Source of the DNA: Coprococcus ammoniilyticus
GTDB taxonomy: Bacteria > Bacillota > Clostridia > Lachnospirales > Lachnospiraceae
Direction of reading: 5' to 3'
DNA: 64,000 nucleotides
Assembly: GCF_025567345.1 (NCBI RefSeq)
Contig: NZ_JAOQJS010000004.1
Coordinates: 62,001-126,000 of the forward strand
Both the position numbers and the translations under genes were made by a program. This document shows positions 1-8,898 of the stretch, in pieces. Numbering within the stretch: the stretch's first letter is position 1; the number at the start of each line of letters is the position of its first letter. The notes below the pieces were generated by a model, which saw only the letters and a list, made by a program, of their open reading frames with translations, was not told where the DNA came from and made no database searches.

Positions 1-1811
1 TGAACCGTCATCTGATCGACAGGGCAGAAGAAGGACTGTTACAATTGGCGGAAATGACAGCAGAATATGGCAAAAAGGGCGCAGCACTTGTTGTCGGTGT
101 GCCATATGAAGTAGACGGAGAATTATTTAACTGTGGAGCTTTTTTATGGAACGGAATGGTGCTCGCACTCGTTCCGAAGATCTACCTGCCGAATTACGGA
201 GAGTTTTATGAGAAACGGTGGTTTAGTGGAAGACGTGTAGAGAACCGGACAGTTGAACTGGCAGATGGATCGGAAACTTTATTTGGCAATTCCATCCTGA
301 TCGAGATGACGGATCCGAATCAGCAGGAGGAGCATGTTACATTTGGCATGGAGATCTGCGAGGATCTCTGGACACCGATCGCACCGGGAAGACTGCTGAC
401 ACTTCAGGGAGCAGAGATCCTGCTCAATCTGTCGGCATCCAATGAAGTGATCGGAAAGGAACAGTACAGAAGAACACTGACAGGAAGTATGTCATCCTCC
501 TGTATCTGTGGATATGTCTATACATCAGCCGGAGCCTATGAATCAACCTCGGATATGGTATTTTCCGGACACAATCTGATGTATGAAAACGGAAAATTAT
601 TAGGCGAGATCAAGCCATTTGAAGATGGGATCCTGATCCGTGATTTTAATATGACAAAGATCCGCCATGATCGTCTGGCAAATAAATCCTTTGCGGAGTG
701 TAAACGGAATTTTGAAGCCGGAGAATACATGACAGTAAACTGCGAGAAGGTATTTGCAGAGAAAAAAGAAGTATGCGCAAAGGTTTCCATGACACCATTT
801 GTTCCATCAAAGAACAGACTGGAACGATGCCGGTCGATCTTTGCAATGCAGGTTGCAGGTCTGCAAAGGAGAATCGAAGCCACACATGCGTCATGTATCG
901 TTGTTGGCGTATCCGGTGGACTGGATTCTACGCTGGCACTTCTGGTATCCGCACAGGCAGTAAAGAATCTCGGACTGCCACCGGAGACAGTAACCGGTAT
1001 CACGATGCCGGGATTTGGAACGACGAAACGCACAAAAAGCAATTCAACAACGCTTATGGAACTGCTTGGATGTGACATCCGGGAGATCAGCATCGTAGAT
1101 TCTGTCCGTCAGCATTTTGCAGATATCGGGCAGGATGAAACAGTACATGATATTACATATGAGAACTGTCAGGCGAGAGAGCGGACACAGATCTTGATGG
1201 ATGTAGCCAATAAAGAGGGCGGATTTGTGATCGGAACCGGTGATTTGTCAGAACTTGCACTTGGCTGGTGTACCTATAACGGAGACCACATGAGCATGTA
1301 TGCGGTGAATACCAGCATCCCGAAGACTCTGGTCCGGACTCTGGTAGATGAAGTTGGACATGATATGGATCGAAATGGATTCCCGGGAATCAAGGACGTG
1401 ATCGAGGATATCATTGATACGCCGGTAAGTCCTGAACTGCTTCCGCCGAATGCGGATGGAACGATCGCACAGAAGACAGAGGATACTGTTGGATCCTATA
1501 TCCTGCATGATTTCTTCTTGTATTACACACTGCGTTATGGCATGGAGCCGGAAGATGTCTATGACCTTTGTAAAGAAGCGGTAAGACAGAGCGTAGAAGC
1601 TTCGGAAGATGGGGAAATAGAAGCATATACATTTACAGATGAAGAGATAAAGAAATGGCAGAAGGTATTCTATACCAGATTTTTCCGTCAGCAGTTTAAA
1701 CGTAACTGTATGCCGGATGGCGTAAAGGTCGGTACGGTATCGGTAAGCCCAAGAGGGGATCTGAGACTGCCATCCGAGATAGAATTTGAGGATTTCCTTA
1801 CTTTCGAATAG
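1..1811 (+). CDS. nadE: Glutamine-dependent NAD+ synthetase, 5'-truncated by window edge
   Basis: This enzyme makes NAD+ from deamido-NAD+ and ATP, using ammonia released from glutamine, in the cytoplasm. The reading frame is open from base 3, so the gene starts before the window; the ATG at 45 is internal. The visible part begins inside the nitrilase-fold glutaminase domain, with the Lys region in IYLPNYGEFYEKRWF and the likely nucleophile Cys in the motif EICEDLW. The synthetase domain follows, with the PP-loop SGGLDST about 290 residues after base 45. Identification is secure from this two-domain order. The next gene starts 160 bases downstream and probably has its own promoter. Confidence 0.95.
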   Translation, partial: NRHLIDRAEEGLLQLAEMTAEYGKKGAALVVGVPYEVDGELFNCGAFLWNGMVLALVPKIYLPNYGEFYEKRWFSGRRVENRTVELADGSETLFGNSILIEMTDPNQQEEHVTFGMEICEDLWTPIAPGRLLTLQGAEILLNLSASNEVIGKEQYRRTLTGSMSSSCICGYVYTSAGAYESTSDMVFSGHNLMYENGKLLGEIKPFEDGILIRDFNMTKIRHDRLANKSFAECKRNFEAGEYMTVNCEKVFAEKKEVCAKVSMTPFVPSKNRLERCRSIFAMQVAGLQRRIEATHASCIVVGVSGGLDSTLALLVSAQAVKNLGLPPETVTGITMPGFGTTKRTKSNSTTLMELLGCDIREISIVDSVRQHFADIGQDETVHDITYENCQARERTQILMDVANKEGGFVIGTGDLSELALGWCTYNGDHMSMYAVNTSIPKTLVRTLVDEVGHDMDRNGFPGIKDVIEDIIDTPVSPELLPPNADGTIAQKTEDTVGSYILHDFFLYYTLRYGMEPEDVYDLCKEAVRQSVEASEDGEIEAYTFTDEEIKKWQKVFYTRFFRQQFKRNCMPDGVKVGTVSVSPRGDLRLPSEIEFEDFLTFE

Positions 1812-1867
1812 AACTGGAATAGAGGAAAATATGAACCGTTACAAACGATAATTAAGCTTATTAAAGA

Positions 1868-1895
1868 TTGTTTCAGAGTTGAATTATGATATAGT
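1868..1895 (+). promoter_or_regulatory. Candidate promoter of the ABC exporter pair
   Basis: TTGTTT and TATAGT are separated by 16 bases, about 80 bases before the start at 1974. The -35 box is weak, so this is only a plausible candidate. Confidence 0.35.
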
Positions 1896-1973
1896 AGATG
1901 GAAATTGCAACCTGAAACTGATCGTACATTCATAACAGGGATATGAATGTCGGTTCATAAAAAGGAGAGAGAT

Positions 1974-2984
1974 ATGAAATTAGAATTACAGGGCATCAAA
2001 AAGAGCTTTGATGGCACAGAGATCCTGCATGGGATCAATTTCTCGGTAGAGGGTGGAAGCGCACTCGGACTGTTGGGAAGAAATGGCGCAGGAAAGACCA
2101 CAACGATCCGGATCATCATGGATGTTTTCCATGCAGATGAAGGTCAGGTCTTATTAGATGGAGCCCCCTTTGTCTATCAGCCGGGGCAGGTCGGATACCT
2201 GCCGGAGGAACGTGGCTTATATCCGAAACGTCTGATCAGTGAGCAGTTAGTATATCTGGCAAAGCTTCGTGGGATGAATAAAAAGCAGGCGGAAGAGAAT
2301 ATGCGGAAGTGGCTGACCCGTCTGGATGTGATCCAGTACGAGAACCGGAAACTGGATACGTTATCGAAAGGTAATCAGCAGAAGGTACAGCTTGCAGCAA
2401 CATTAGTAGCAGATCCTGACATCGTGATCTTAGATGAGCCGTTTTCCGGTTTAGATCCTGTGAATTCCCAGATCTTAAAGGATGTTATAAATGAACTGAT
2501 CGCAGACGGAAAGATCGTTATCTTCTCCAGCCACCAGATGAGCTATGTGGAAGAATTCTGTGAAGATATCGTAGTGATCAATCATGGTGAAGTGGCACTG
2601 GCAGGCAACCTTGACAAGATCAAGGAAGAATACGGAAAAGGACATAAAGCAGTTGCGGCTGTTGGAATGGAGTCGGAAGAACTGGAACAGATTCTTCGTG
2701 ATAAGTTTGCAGATCAGGTGCAGGTGATCAGCCATAACAAGCATCATGTTGTGACACAGATTCTGCCGGAACAGGATGAATGGCAGGTGCTTTCCCGTTT
2801 TAAAGAGTTGGGAATCAGGCTTAGGAGCTATGGAGTTTATGAGCCTTCCCTGAATGATATATTTGTATCGGCAGTCGGAGATGAGGAGACACCGGAAGAT
2901 ATAAAAGAAAAAAATAATATCGGAACTTCTTTTTCTGAATTTGAACCAAAGCAGAAAAAGGGTCTGTTTGGAAAGAGAGGTTAA
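1974..2984 (+). CDS. ABC transporter ATP-binding protein, NatA/YhaQ-like
   Basis: Cytoplasmic ATPase subunit of an ABC-2 type exporter. The start at 1974 is chosen because AAAGGAGAG lies just before it; an in-frame ATG at 1947 has no such site. The 336-aa protein has Walker A (GRNGAGKTTT), the signature LSKGNQQ and Walker B with ILDEPFSGLDP. The C-terminal ~100 residues after the nucleotide-binding domain are of the kind usual in NatA-like subunits. Only five bases separate it from the permease gene, so the two are co-transcribed. By family, NatAB-like pairs export sodium or act in envelope stress; the substrate here is unknown. Confidence 0.9.
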   Translation: MKLELQGIKKSFDGTEILHGINFSVEGGSALGLLGRNGAGKTTTIRIIMDVFHADEGQVLLDGAPFVYQPGQVGYLPEERGLYPKRLISEQLVYLAKLRGMNKKQAEENMRKWLTRLDVIQYENRKLDTLSKGNQQKVQLAATLVADPDIVILDEPFSGLDPVNSQILKDVINELIADGKIVIFSSHQMSYVEEFCEDIVVINHGEVALAGNLDKIKEEYGKGHKAVAAVGMESEELEQILRDKFADQVQVISHNKHHVVTQILPEQDEWQVLSRFKELGIRLRSYGVYEPSLNDIFVSAVGDEETPEDIKEKNNIGTSFSEFEPKQKKGLFGKRG

Positions 2985-2989
2985 GATAT

Positions 2990-4240
2990 ATGAAAAAGAT
3001 TGGTACAATATTAAGGTTTGAACTCGGTAATTATTTTGGCAGTAAATCCTATCTGATTTCAACGATCTTACTGGCACTTCTTTGCGTAGGCATCATGTTC
3101 GCACCGAGAATTAAGGAATCGTTTACAAGTGGAAGTCCTTCGTCTGATAAAGAGACAGATGCAGAGGATGAATCGGATCAGGAGAATGAATCCGTATATG
3201 CATATTATGATGCATCCGGTATTATGGATGAAGGATTGCTGGCGCAGGTATATCCGGATGTTAAGCTGCAGAAATGTAAGGATGCAGCAGAAGTAGAGTC
3301 GCTGGTTAAAAGTGAAGATGCGGAACTTGGTTATGTAGTTTATAGTACATCAGAATATACCTATTATGTTTATAATAAAGGCATGTTTGATGATTACACC
3401 AGTACCTTTGACAGTTATCTGTCCATGCTGTCCAAGAAACAGTACAGTGAAGCACATGATCTGGATTTTGATGAACTTATGAGTCTTGATTATGCAGATA
3501 TCCAGGCAAAAGAAGTTATCCTCGGTAAGGACAGCACAAGCAATTACTGGTATTGTTATATTCTGGTTATCGTGATCTTCATGCTGATCGTTATGTATGG
3601 AATGTCGATCGCAACCGGTGTGGCAAATGAAAAGAGCAACCGCTCGATCGAGATTCTGGTAACAACAACGAACTCCAGAGATATTTTATTTGGAAAGGTA
3701 TTTGCCGGAACAGTTGCTACGTTCTTTCAGGTTGGATTGATCATGGCAGCCCTGTTGATCTCATACAACTTTAATAAAGACTACTGGGGCGGCTTTATGG
3801 GTTCTGTATTAAATATCCCATCTGATGTTCTGATCGCATTTGCGGTATTCGGCCTTGGTGGATTCCTGTTCTATGCATTTATGTATGGAGCACTTGGGGC
3901 ACTGGTATCTAAGATCGAGGATTTGAACAAATCAGCCGGTACGGCGCAGATGATCGTAATGATCGTGTATTTTGTCGTACTGATGAACCTGACAAATGTA
4001 GATGGACTGGTCATCAGGATCTGTTCTTATCTACCGATCAGTTCTTACAGTGCAATGTTTGCAAGAGTTGCGATGGGAGATGTAGCAACATGGGAAGTTG
4101 TTATATCAGCAATAATTTTATATATATCGGTGATCGGTATGGGTGTTCTGGGAGGTAAGATCTTCCGTAATTCAACACTTCGGTATGGCAATCCAATCAG
4201 GTTATCCAGAGCATTAAAAGAATTAAAAAGAGAAAAATAA
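2990..4240 (+). CDS. ABC-2 type permease, NatB/YhaP-like
   Basis: Membrane partner of the preceding ATPase. The 416-aa protein has one N-terminal transmembrane segment (about residues 20-37), a long acidic extracytoplasmic region rich in Ser, Asp and Tyr (about 45-190), and then five or more membrane helices to the end. This 1 + large loop + 5 layout is typical of ABC-2 permeases of the NatB/YhaP group. The stretch NEKSNRSIEILVTTT is the conserved coupling-helix region of this family. Substrate is not deducible. Confidence 0.88.
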   Translation: MKKIGTILRFELGNYFGSKSYLISTILLALLCVGIMFAPRIKESFTSGSPSSDKETDAEDESDQENESVYAYYDASGIMDEGLLAQVYPDVKLQKCKDAAEVESLVKSEDAELGYVVYSTSEYTYYVYNKGMFDDYTSTFDSYLSMLSKKQYSEAHDLDFDELMSLDYADIQAKEVILGKDSTSNYWYCYILVIVIFMLIVMYGMSIATGVANEKSNRSIEILVTTTNSRDILFGKVFAGTVATFFQVGLIMAALLISYNFNKDYWGGFMGSVLNIPSDVLIAFAVFGLGGFLFYAFMYGALGALVSKIEDLNKSAGTAQMIVMIVYFVVLMNLTNVDGLVIRICSYLPISSYSAMFARVAMGDVATWEVVISAIILYISVIGMGVLGGKIFRNSTLRYGNPIRLSRALKELKREK

Positions 4241-4516
4241 GATATAAAAATAAGACAATAAAAAGGCCACATGCGTGCTGTGTTGATGTAAAAATGTAGA
4301 AAATATTCCTTATACCTTTACATTAAAAGGCGGATGTGGCATAATTTCATGTGAAATTATTGAACGCACTTGGTGCGGGTATACAGGGGAGACAGGGTAA
4401 AATAAAATAGAAATGAAAGCAATTTCTAAATTCGCAGTGCAAAAAGAGTGGCTGTGATATCTGTTCGCTTCTGGAATATAATTTCAATGGCTTAAAAAGA
4501 AAGGTTACAGTAAAAT
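4241..4516. other. Intergenic leader before the polymer-control operon
   Basis: No gene is seen. It contains a 9-bp palindromic pair (ATAATTTCA at 4341 and TGAAATTAT at 4352) and a short hairpin CGCAC/GTGCG at 4365-4377. Neither is followed by a T-run, so they are not clear terminators. They may form part of a structured 5' leader of the operon starting at 4517. Confidence 0.4.
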
Positions 4517-5233
4517 ATGGAAGTAATCGATTTCCATTCCCATGTTCTTCCGGGAATTGACGATGGAAGCAGAAATATAGAAACATCCATAGAGATGCTT
4601 CGGCTCAGTCGGAATGCCGGTGTAGACAGAATGATCGCGACACCGCACTTTTATGCGGACGAGGATCGGATCGAACATTTTCTTGAAAAACGGGAACATG
4701 CATATCAAAGTCTGATAGAGGCAGTAACGACTGAAAACATATCGGATACCCCACAGCTTCTGCTTGGAGCGGAAGTTGCTTTTTTTGATGGGATCGGAGA
4801 TGCAGATAAGGTTGACCGGCTGACAATCCAGGGAACAGAGCTTCTTCTGCTTGAGATGCCGTTCCGGACGTGGACGGATGAAGATCTTTTACAGGTAAAA
4901 AAGCTGATCCATGAGAGACAGCTCCGGATCATTATCGCTCATCTGGAACGCTTTATGAAGATTTCAGGGAATAAGCCGTACATAAAAAAGCTGATGGAGC
5001 TTCCGGTTACCATACAGATCAATGCAGAAAGTTTGTCAGACTGGAAACAGGGCGGGATGTTGATTCGCATGTTTCAAAAGAGGCAGGCACATATTCTGGG
5101 AAGTGACTGTCATGGAGTTCATCATCGTCCTCCGAATCTGATGGAGGGACGACAGAGACTGGAAAAGAAAGCAGGTGCAGACATTCTTGCAGAGATTGAT
5201 GCATATGGATGTCAGCTTCTTGGTTTGAGATAA
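4517..5233 (+). CDS. PHP-type protein-tyrosine phosphatase, CpsB/CapC/YwqE family
   Basis: Metal-dependent phosphatase that removes phosphate from tyrosine autokinases controlling capsule or exopolysaccharide export. The 238-aa protein starts with the PHP metal-binding motif (DFHSHVLPGIDDGS) and keeps later His/Asp motifs (TPHFY, GAEVAF, AHLERF, SDCHG). Length matches the family. It opens an operon with LCP, Wzz-type adaptor and tyrosine kinase genes, which is the expected setting. The kinase it would dephosphorylate is encoded at 7245. Confidence 0.92.
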   Translation: MEVIDFHSHVLPGIDDGSRNIETSIEMLRLSRNAGVDRMIATPHFYADEDRIEHFLEKREHAYQSLIEAVTTENISDTPQLLLGAEVAFFDGIGDADKVDRLTIQGTELLLLEMPFRTWTDEDLLQVKKLIHERQLRIIIAHLERFMKISGNKPYIKKLMELPVTIQINAESLSDWKQGGMLIRMFQKRQAHILGSDCHGVHHRPPNLMEGRQRLEKKAGADILAEIDAYGCQLLGLR

Positions 5234-5252
5234 AAGGTTGGAGGATAGACAG

Positions 5253-5372
5253 ATGTCAAAAAAAGTAGCGATCATAATCAGTATTATACTGTTTATTATA
5301 TTGACAGCACTTATCATATGTGAAAAAACATGGCCGACAGGAGGATCTGATCTGATAGGGAACCTGTTCTGA
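5253..5372 (+). CDS. 39-aa single-pass membrane peptide in the polymer-control operon
   Basis: A short reading frame starting MSKKVAIIISIILFIILTAL and ending after GNLF, preceded by GGAGGAT at a good distance. It has a two-lysine start, one hydrophobic helix of about 20 residues and a short tail containing CEKTWPTGG. It fills the gap between the phosphatase (20 bases upstream) and the LCP gene (15 bases downstream), which supports a real gene. No family is recognised. It could be a small regulator of the membrane complex, but that is a guess. Confidence 0.6.
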   Translation: MSKKVAIIISIILFIILTALIICEKTWPTGGSDLIGNLF

Positions 5373-5386
5373 TCAGAGAAAGAAAG

Positions 5387-6400
5387 ATGGCACACAGGAT
5401 ACATTCCAGACAGGAAAAACTGAAATTATATAAAAAACTGACAATTACTATTGCAGCAGTTATCATATTTTGTTTAGCGGCAGTTATTGTGTTCCGGGCA
5501 ATTGACCGGCAGAAGCTCCGGAAGCAGGAGGCATATGAGGCAGAGCAGGGAGTTGTCCGTATAAATGGCAAGAAATATCTTCCGAAGAAGAATATAGAGA
5601 CCTATTTGTTCATGGGTATCGATTCACTGGATAAAGTAAAAAAAGCAGAGGACTATGGAGAATCCGGGCAGAGTGATGTGCTTTTGCTGATGGTCAGAGA
5701 TATCAGTGAAGGGACATTTAAGACTCTGGCGATCAACAGAAATACACTGACAAATGTAAAATCCCTGGATCTCGACAATTCTTATCTGGGCGATTCTGTT
5801 GTACAGATTGCACTTGCACATGCAAGCGGAGATGGACTGGAAGCCAGTTGCGAGAATACCGTGGATGCTGTATCAGAGCTGCTTGGTGGTCAGAAGATTG
5901 ACGGATATGCTGCTGTAAATATGGGAGCAATTTCTATCATCAATCATATGGCAGGAGGAGTAACAGTTACGATTGAGGATGATTTTTCCAAAGTGGATCC
6001 ATCCCTTAAGATTGGAGATACGGTTCAGCTCAGTGATGAGCAGGCGGTACATTATGTACATGACCGGTGGGATGTCGCTGATGAAACAAATGAAAACAGA
6101 ATGAAACGTCAGTCCGTATATATGGAAGGGCTTAAGAAAAATATAAAAGAGAAATGTCAGACAGACAGTACCTATCCGTTGGATCTGTACAATGCACTGG
6201 GAGATTATATGGTGACGAATATATCGGCAAATAAATTCAGCAAGCTGGCACTTCTTGTTGTGAAAGAGAAGGATGAGGGCGAGGTATCTATTTCCGGAAC
6301 AGAAGGGCTGGATGAACTTGATTTCGCTACCTTTGAGGCAGATGAGGAAAGTCTGAATGCAGCGATCGCAGAGCTGTTTTATAAAGAATATACAGAATAG
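5387..6400 (+). CDS. LytR-CpsA-Psr (LCP)-like protein
   Basis: LCP proteins transfer polymers from lipid carriers to peptidoglycan outside the membrane. The 337-aa protein has a basic N-terminus, one membrane helix (about residues 18-37), then an extracytoplasmic LCP fold: FMGIDS, SDVLLLM, the IDGYAAVNMGAI block and ALHYV-like and ENRMKRQ segments near the end. The usual SIPRDT motif reads AINRNT here, so a conserved Arg-Asp region is altered and activity may differ. It lies between the phosphatase and the Wzz-type gene. The ribosome binding site is weak. Confidence 0.8.
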   Translation: MAHRIHSRQEKLKLYKKLTITIAAVIIFCLAAVIVFRAIDRQKLRKQEAYEAEQGVVRINGKKYLPKKNIETYLFMGIDSLDKVKKAEDYGESGQSDVLLLMVRDISEGTFKTLAINRNTLTNVKSLDLDNSYLGDSVVQIALAHASGDGLEASCENTVDAVSELLGGQKIDGYAAVNMGAISIINHMAGGVTVTIEDDFSKVDPSLKIGDTVQLSDEQAVHYVHDRWDVADETNENRMKRQSVYMEGLKKNIKEKCQTDSTYPLDLYNALGDYMVTNISANKFSKLALLVVKEKDEGEVSISGTEGLDELDFATFEADEESLNAAIAELFYKEYTE

Positions 6401-6423
6401 AGATACTTTGGATGGAGGAGAAC

Positions 6424-7248
6424 ATGAGCGCAGAAAATAAAAAAGTACCGATGTCGGACAATGGAAAAGAAGAAAAGATCAATAAGGTGACGATGGTGAC
6501 CGTTGATGATGACGATAAAGAGATAGATCTGGTCGATCTGGGATATGCACTGATGGATAAGTTGCATTTTATCATACTTGCATTTTTGCTTGGTGCAGTC
6601 CTGTTAAATGCATATGCATATTTTATGATCAAACCGACGTACCAGTCGACCGCAAAACTGTATGTCGTATCTGCATCGGAGGATTCCGTTGTAAATCTGT
6701 CCGATCTGAATATTGGTATGTCGCTGACAAAGGATTATGAGGAATTAATGCTCAGTTATCCTGTATTGGATCAGGTAATCTCCAAATTGAATTTGTCAAT
6801 GGATTCGGCAGAGCTTGCACAGATGATCGTACTTGAGAATCCGGCGGATACAAGAGTACTGAAGATAACAGTTACAAGCACAGATCCGGAGCAGGCAAAA
6901 GACATAGCAAACACACTGGCTGAGATCGCGGTAGAATATCTTCCGGATACAATGAGTACCAATGCACCGAATATTGCTCAGGTTGCAAGAATACCGGATC
7001 AGAAGGCAGGACCAAGTTATCTGAAATATACACTGATCGGAGCATTGGCGGGCGCATTTATTTACTGTCTGATCCTGATCATACGATATCTCCTGGATGA
7101 TACGATCCATACAGCATCCGATATGGAAAAATACTTTGGAATTGTTCCGCTTACTTCAATTCCAGACAGTGAGTCACTGGGACAGAATGAGGACGGCTCT
7201 GAATATGGAGAAACAAAATCTGGATTGAAAGGGAGACGAAGCAAATGA
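6424..7248 (+). CDS. Wzz/CapA-type chain-length adaptor of a tyrosine-kinase system
   Basis: Membrane adaptor that activates a separate BY-kinase in Gram-positive polymer systems. The start at 6424 follows GGAGG at the right distance; the upstream in-frame ATG at 6412 overlaps that site. The 274-aa protein has a charged cytoplasmic N-terminus, a membrane helix at about 45-63, an extracytoplasmic Wzz domain (KPTYQSTAKLYV), and a second helix around 205-225 after the proline-containing stretch DQKAGPSYLK. The stop codon overlaps the start of the kinase gene (ATGA), indicating translational coupling. Confidence 0.88.
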   Translation: MSAENKKVPMSDNGKEEKINKVTMVTVDDDDKEIDLVDLGYALMDKLHFIILAFLLGAVLLNAYAYFMIKPTYQSTAKLYVVSASEDSVVNLSDLNIGMSLTKDYEELMLSYPVLDQVISKLNLSMDSAELAQMIVLENPADTRVLKITVTSTDPEQAKDIANTLAEIAVEYLPDTMSTNAPNIAQVARIPDQKAGPSYLKYTLIGALAGAFIYCLILIIRYLLDDTIHTASDMEKYFGIVPLTSIPDSESLGQNEDGSEYGETKSGLKGRRSK

Positions 7249-7964
7249 AAAAGATAAATATTGATTTTAAAGAAATGCCGTATGCTGTCGAAGAAGCAAT
7301 GAACAGGCTTCGTATAAATATCAAGTTTTGTGGAAAAAATACAAAGAAGTTGTTGATCACAAGTAGTCTGCCAAATGAAGGCAAAAGTACCATTTCCATG
7401 AATCTGTGGAAGATGATGGCAGAAGCCGGATTTCCGACTGTATTTCTTGATGTGGATTTGAGAAAATCAGTGATCAAGAGCAGACATAATATCCAGACAG
7501 AAGGCGAGATCAAGGATCTGGGTTATTATCTGTCCGGGCAGGCAGAATATGAGGATGTTGTATATGAAACAAATATCCCAAATGGTTATATCGTGCCATG
7601 TTGCAATCTGTTAGAGAATCCATCTGCATTATTGGAGGATGATCGTTTTGCAGAACTGCTTAATAAACTGGCAGAGCAGTATAGATATGTGATTATAGAT
7701 TCGCCGCCACTTGGCAGTGTCGCAGATGCTGCACAGGTTGCTTCCTTATGTGATGGTGCAGTACTTGTTGTCCGTAGTGGTGAAACGTCCAGAAACGTGA
7801 TAAAACAATCCATGCAGCAGTTGGAACAGGTTCGCTGTAAACTGCTGGGTGTGATCCTGAACCGGGTAGAAGTATCCGGACGTGCATACAAGAGTTATTA
7901 TGGAAAATATAAATCCTATGGCTATGGATACGGCTATGGAAAAGACCAGAAAAGCGGAAAATAG
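7245..7964 (+). CDS. Tyrosine-protein autokinase, CpsD/CapB family
   Basis: Cytoplasmic BY-kinase that autophosphorylates a C-terminal tyrosine cluster and works with the preceding adaptor. In the 239-aa protein Walker A is SLPNEGKST (about 41-49), Walker A' is FLDVDLRKS and Walker B is VIIDSPP. The tail from about residue 212 carries alternating Tyr, Gly and Lys, the expected phosphorylation cluster. The gene ends the operon; no glycosyltransferase, flippase or polymerase gene follows, so the polymer controlled is probably encoded elsewhere. Confidence 0.92.
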   Translation: MKKINIDFKEMPYAVEEAMNRLRINIKFCGKNTKKLLITSSLPNEGKSTISMNLWKMMAEAGFPTVFLDVDLRKSVIKSRHNIQTEGEIKDLGYYLSGQAEYEDVVYETNIPNGYIVPCCNLLENPSALLEDDRFAELLNKLAEQYRYVIIDSPPLGSVADAAQVASLCDGAVLVVRSGETSRNVIKQSMQQLEQVRCKLLGVILNRVEVSGRAYKSYYGKYKSYGYGYGYGKDQKSGK

Positions 7965-8157
7965 AACAGATCCAGATAGATAGCGGATCCGTTCAACAGG
8001 ATCTGGCAGATGGACACAGGTTGGATGATTCGGCCGATACGTGGCAGACGGCTGTTTTATCATAGATGTTCTGGTTAAAGTGGTGAGAGAACTTCAGTTT
8101 TCAAAATGATCAGAACGATTTTTATCCGAAAATGTGCTAGGAAGGAGAAAACTCAAT

Positions 8158-8772
8158 ATGAAGAATTTAAAGAAGCTGATTGCTATTATCATGGTTATCG
8201 CTCTTATGATTCCATGTACAGCAATGGCTGCAACAGAGTCAGTTACTTCACAGGAGTTAACAAAGAAGAACACAACAATTACATGTTCTACACTTACTTA
8301 TACAGGTAAGAAACAGACTCCTAAGACGATCAAGGTTCAGTATAAAACCAAGAGCGGCAAGAAAGTAACATTAAAGGCTGGTACAGACTATACTGTTAAG
8401 GTTACAAGCGGCAAAAATGCTGGTACTTACTCAGTAAAGATCACTGGTAAGGGCAAGTATGCCGGAAAAGTGTCATCTTCATACACAATTAAGAAGGCAA
8501 CTCAGAAGAAGCTGACAGTTAAAAACGGTTATAAGACCAAGAAAGCTTCAACATTTAAGAAGAAAGCTAAATCTTATACATTCAAGGTTTCTGGTGTAAA
8601 GGATAAGGCTAAAGTAACTTATCAGAGAAGCTCAAAGAAGATTGTTGTAAAGAATGGCAAGATCACTCTGGCTAAGGGTATCAAGAAAGGTACTTACAGA
8701 GTAACTGTTAAGGTTGCTGCAACAAAGAACTACAAAGCAACAACAAAGACAATCAAGATCAAAGTTAAATAA
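8158..8772 (+). CDS. Secreted lysine-rich Ig-like repeat protein
   Basis: The start at 8158 follows AAGGAGA; a GTG at 8134 lies upstream of that site. The 204-aa product has a signal peptide (MKNLKK, hydrophobic core, cleavage near AMA-AT). The mature part is extremely basic and made of beta-rich repeats: the block YTGKKQTPKTIKVQYK with GTDYTVKV and AGTYSVKITGKGKYAG is a pattern common in secreted Lachnospiraceae proteins. Codon use matches the highly expressed genes here (AAG, GCT, ACA), so it is likely abundant. It has no LPXTG or membrane anchor. It may bind anionic wall polymers by charge, but that is inference. A terminator follows. Confidence 0.8.
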   Translation: MKNLKKLIAIIMVIALMIPCTAMAATESVTSQELTKKNTTITCSTLTYTGKKQTPKTIKVQYKTKSGKKVTLKAGTDYTVKVTSGKNAGTYSVKITGKGKYAGKVSSSYTIKKATQKKLTVKNGYKTKKASTFKKKAKSYTFKVSGVKDKAKVTYQRSSKKIVVKNGKITLAKGIKKGTYRVTVKVAATKNYKATTKTIKIKVK

Positions 8773-8809
8773 TATTTAACACAATACATTAAATTGCTAT
8801 AGCGTTGAA

Positions 8810-8838
8810 GGCACCCTGGCCACGAGGGTGTCTTTTTT
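8810..8838 (+). terminator. Rho-independent terminator after the secreted protein gene
   Basis: GGCACCCT pairs with AGGGTGTC around a seven-base loop and is followed directly by a T-run. Confidence 0.9.
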
Positions 8839-8898
8839 CTTATTGCACGCTGTCCTTACTGTGTGGTAAACTAAGGCAGTATTTTAAATGATGGTGGT

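Noticed and set aside
8106..8309. 67-codon frame overlapping the secreted protein gene
   Set aside because: It is a shadow frame of the real gene at 8158, without a binding site or protein-like composition.
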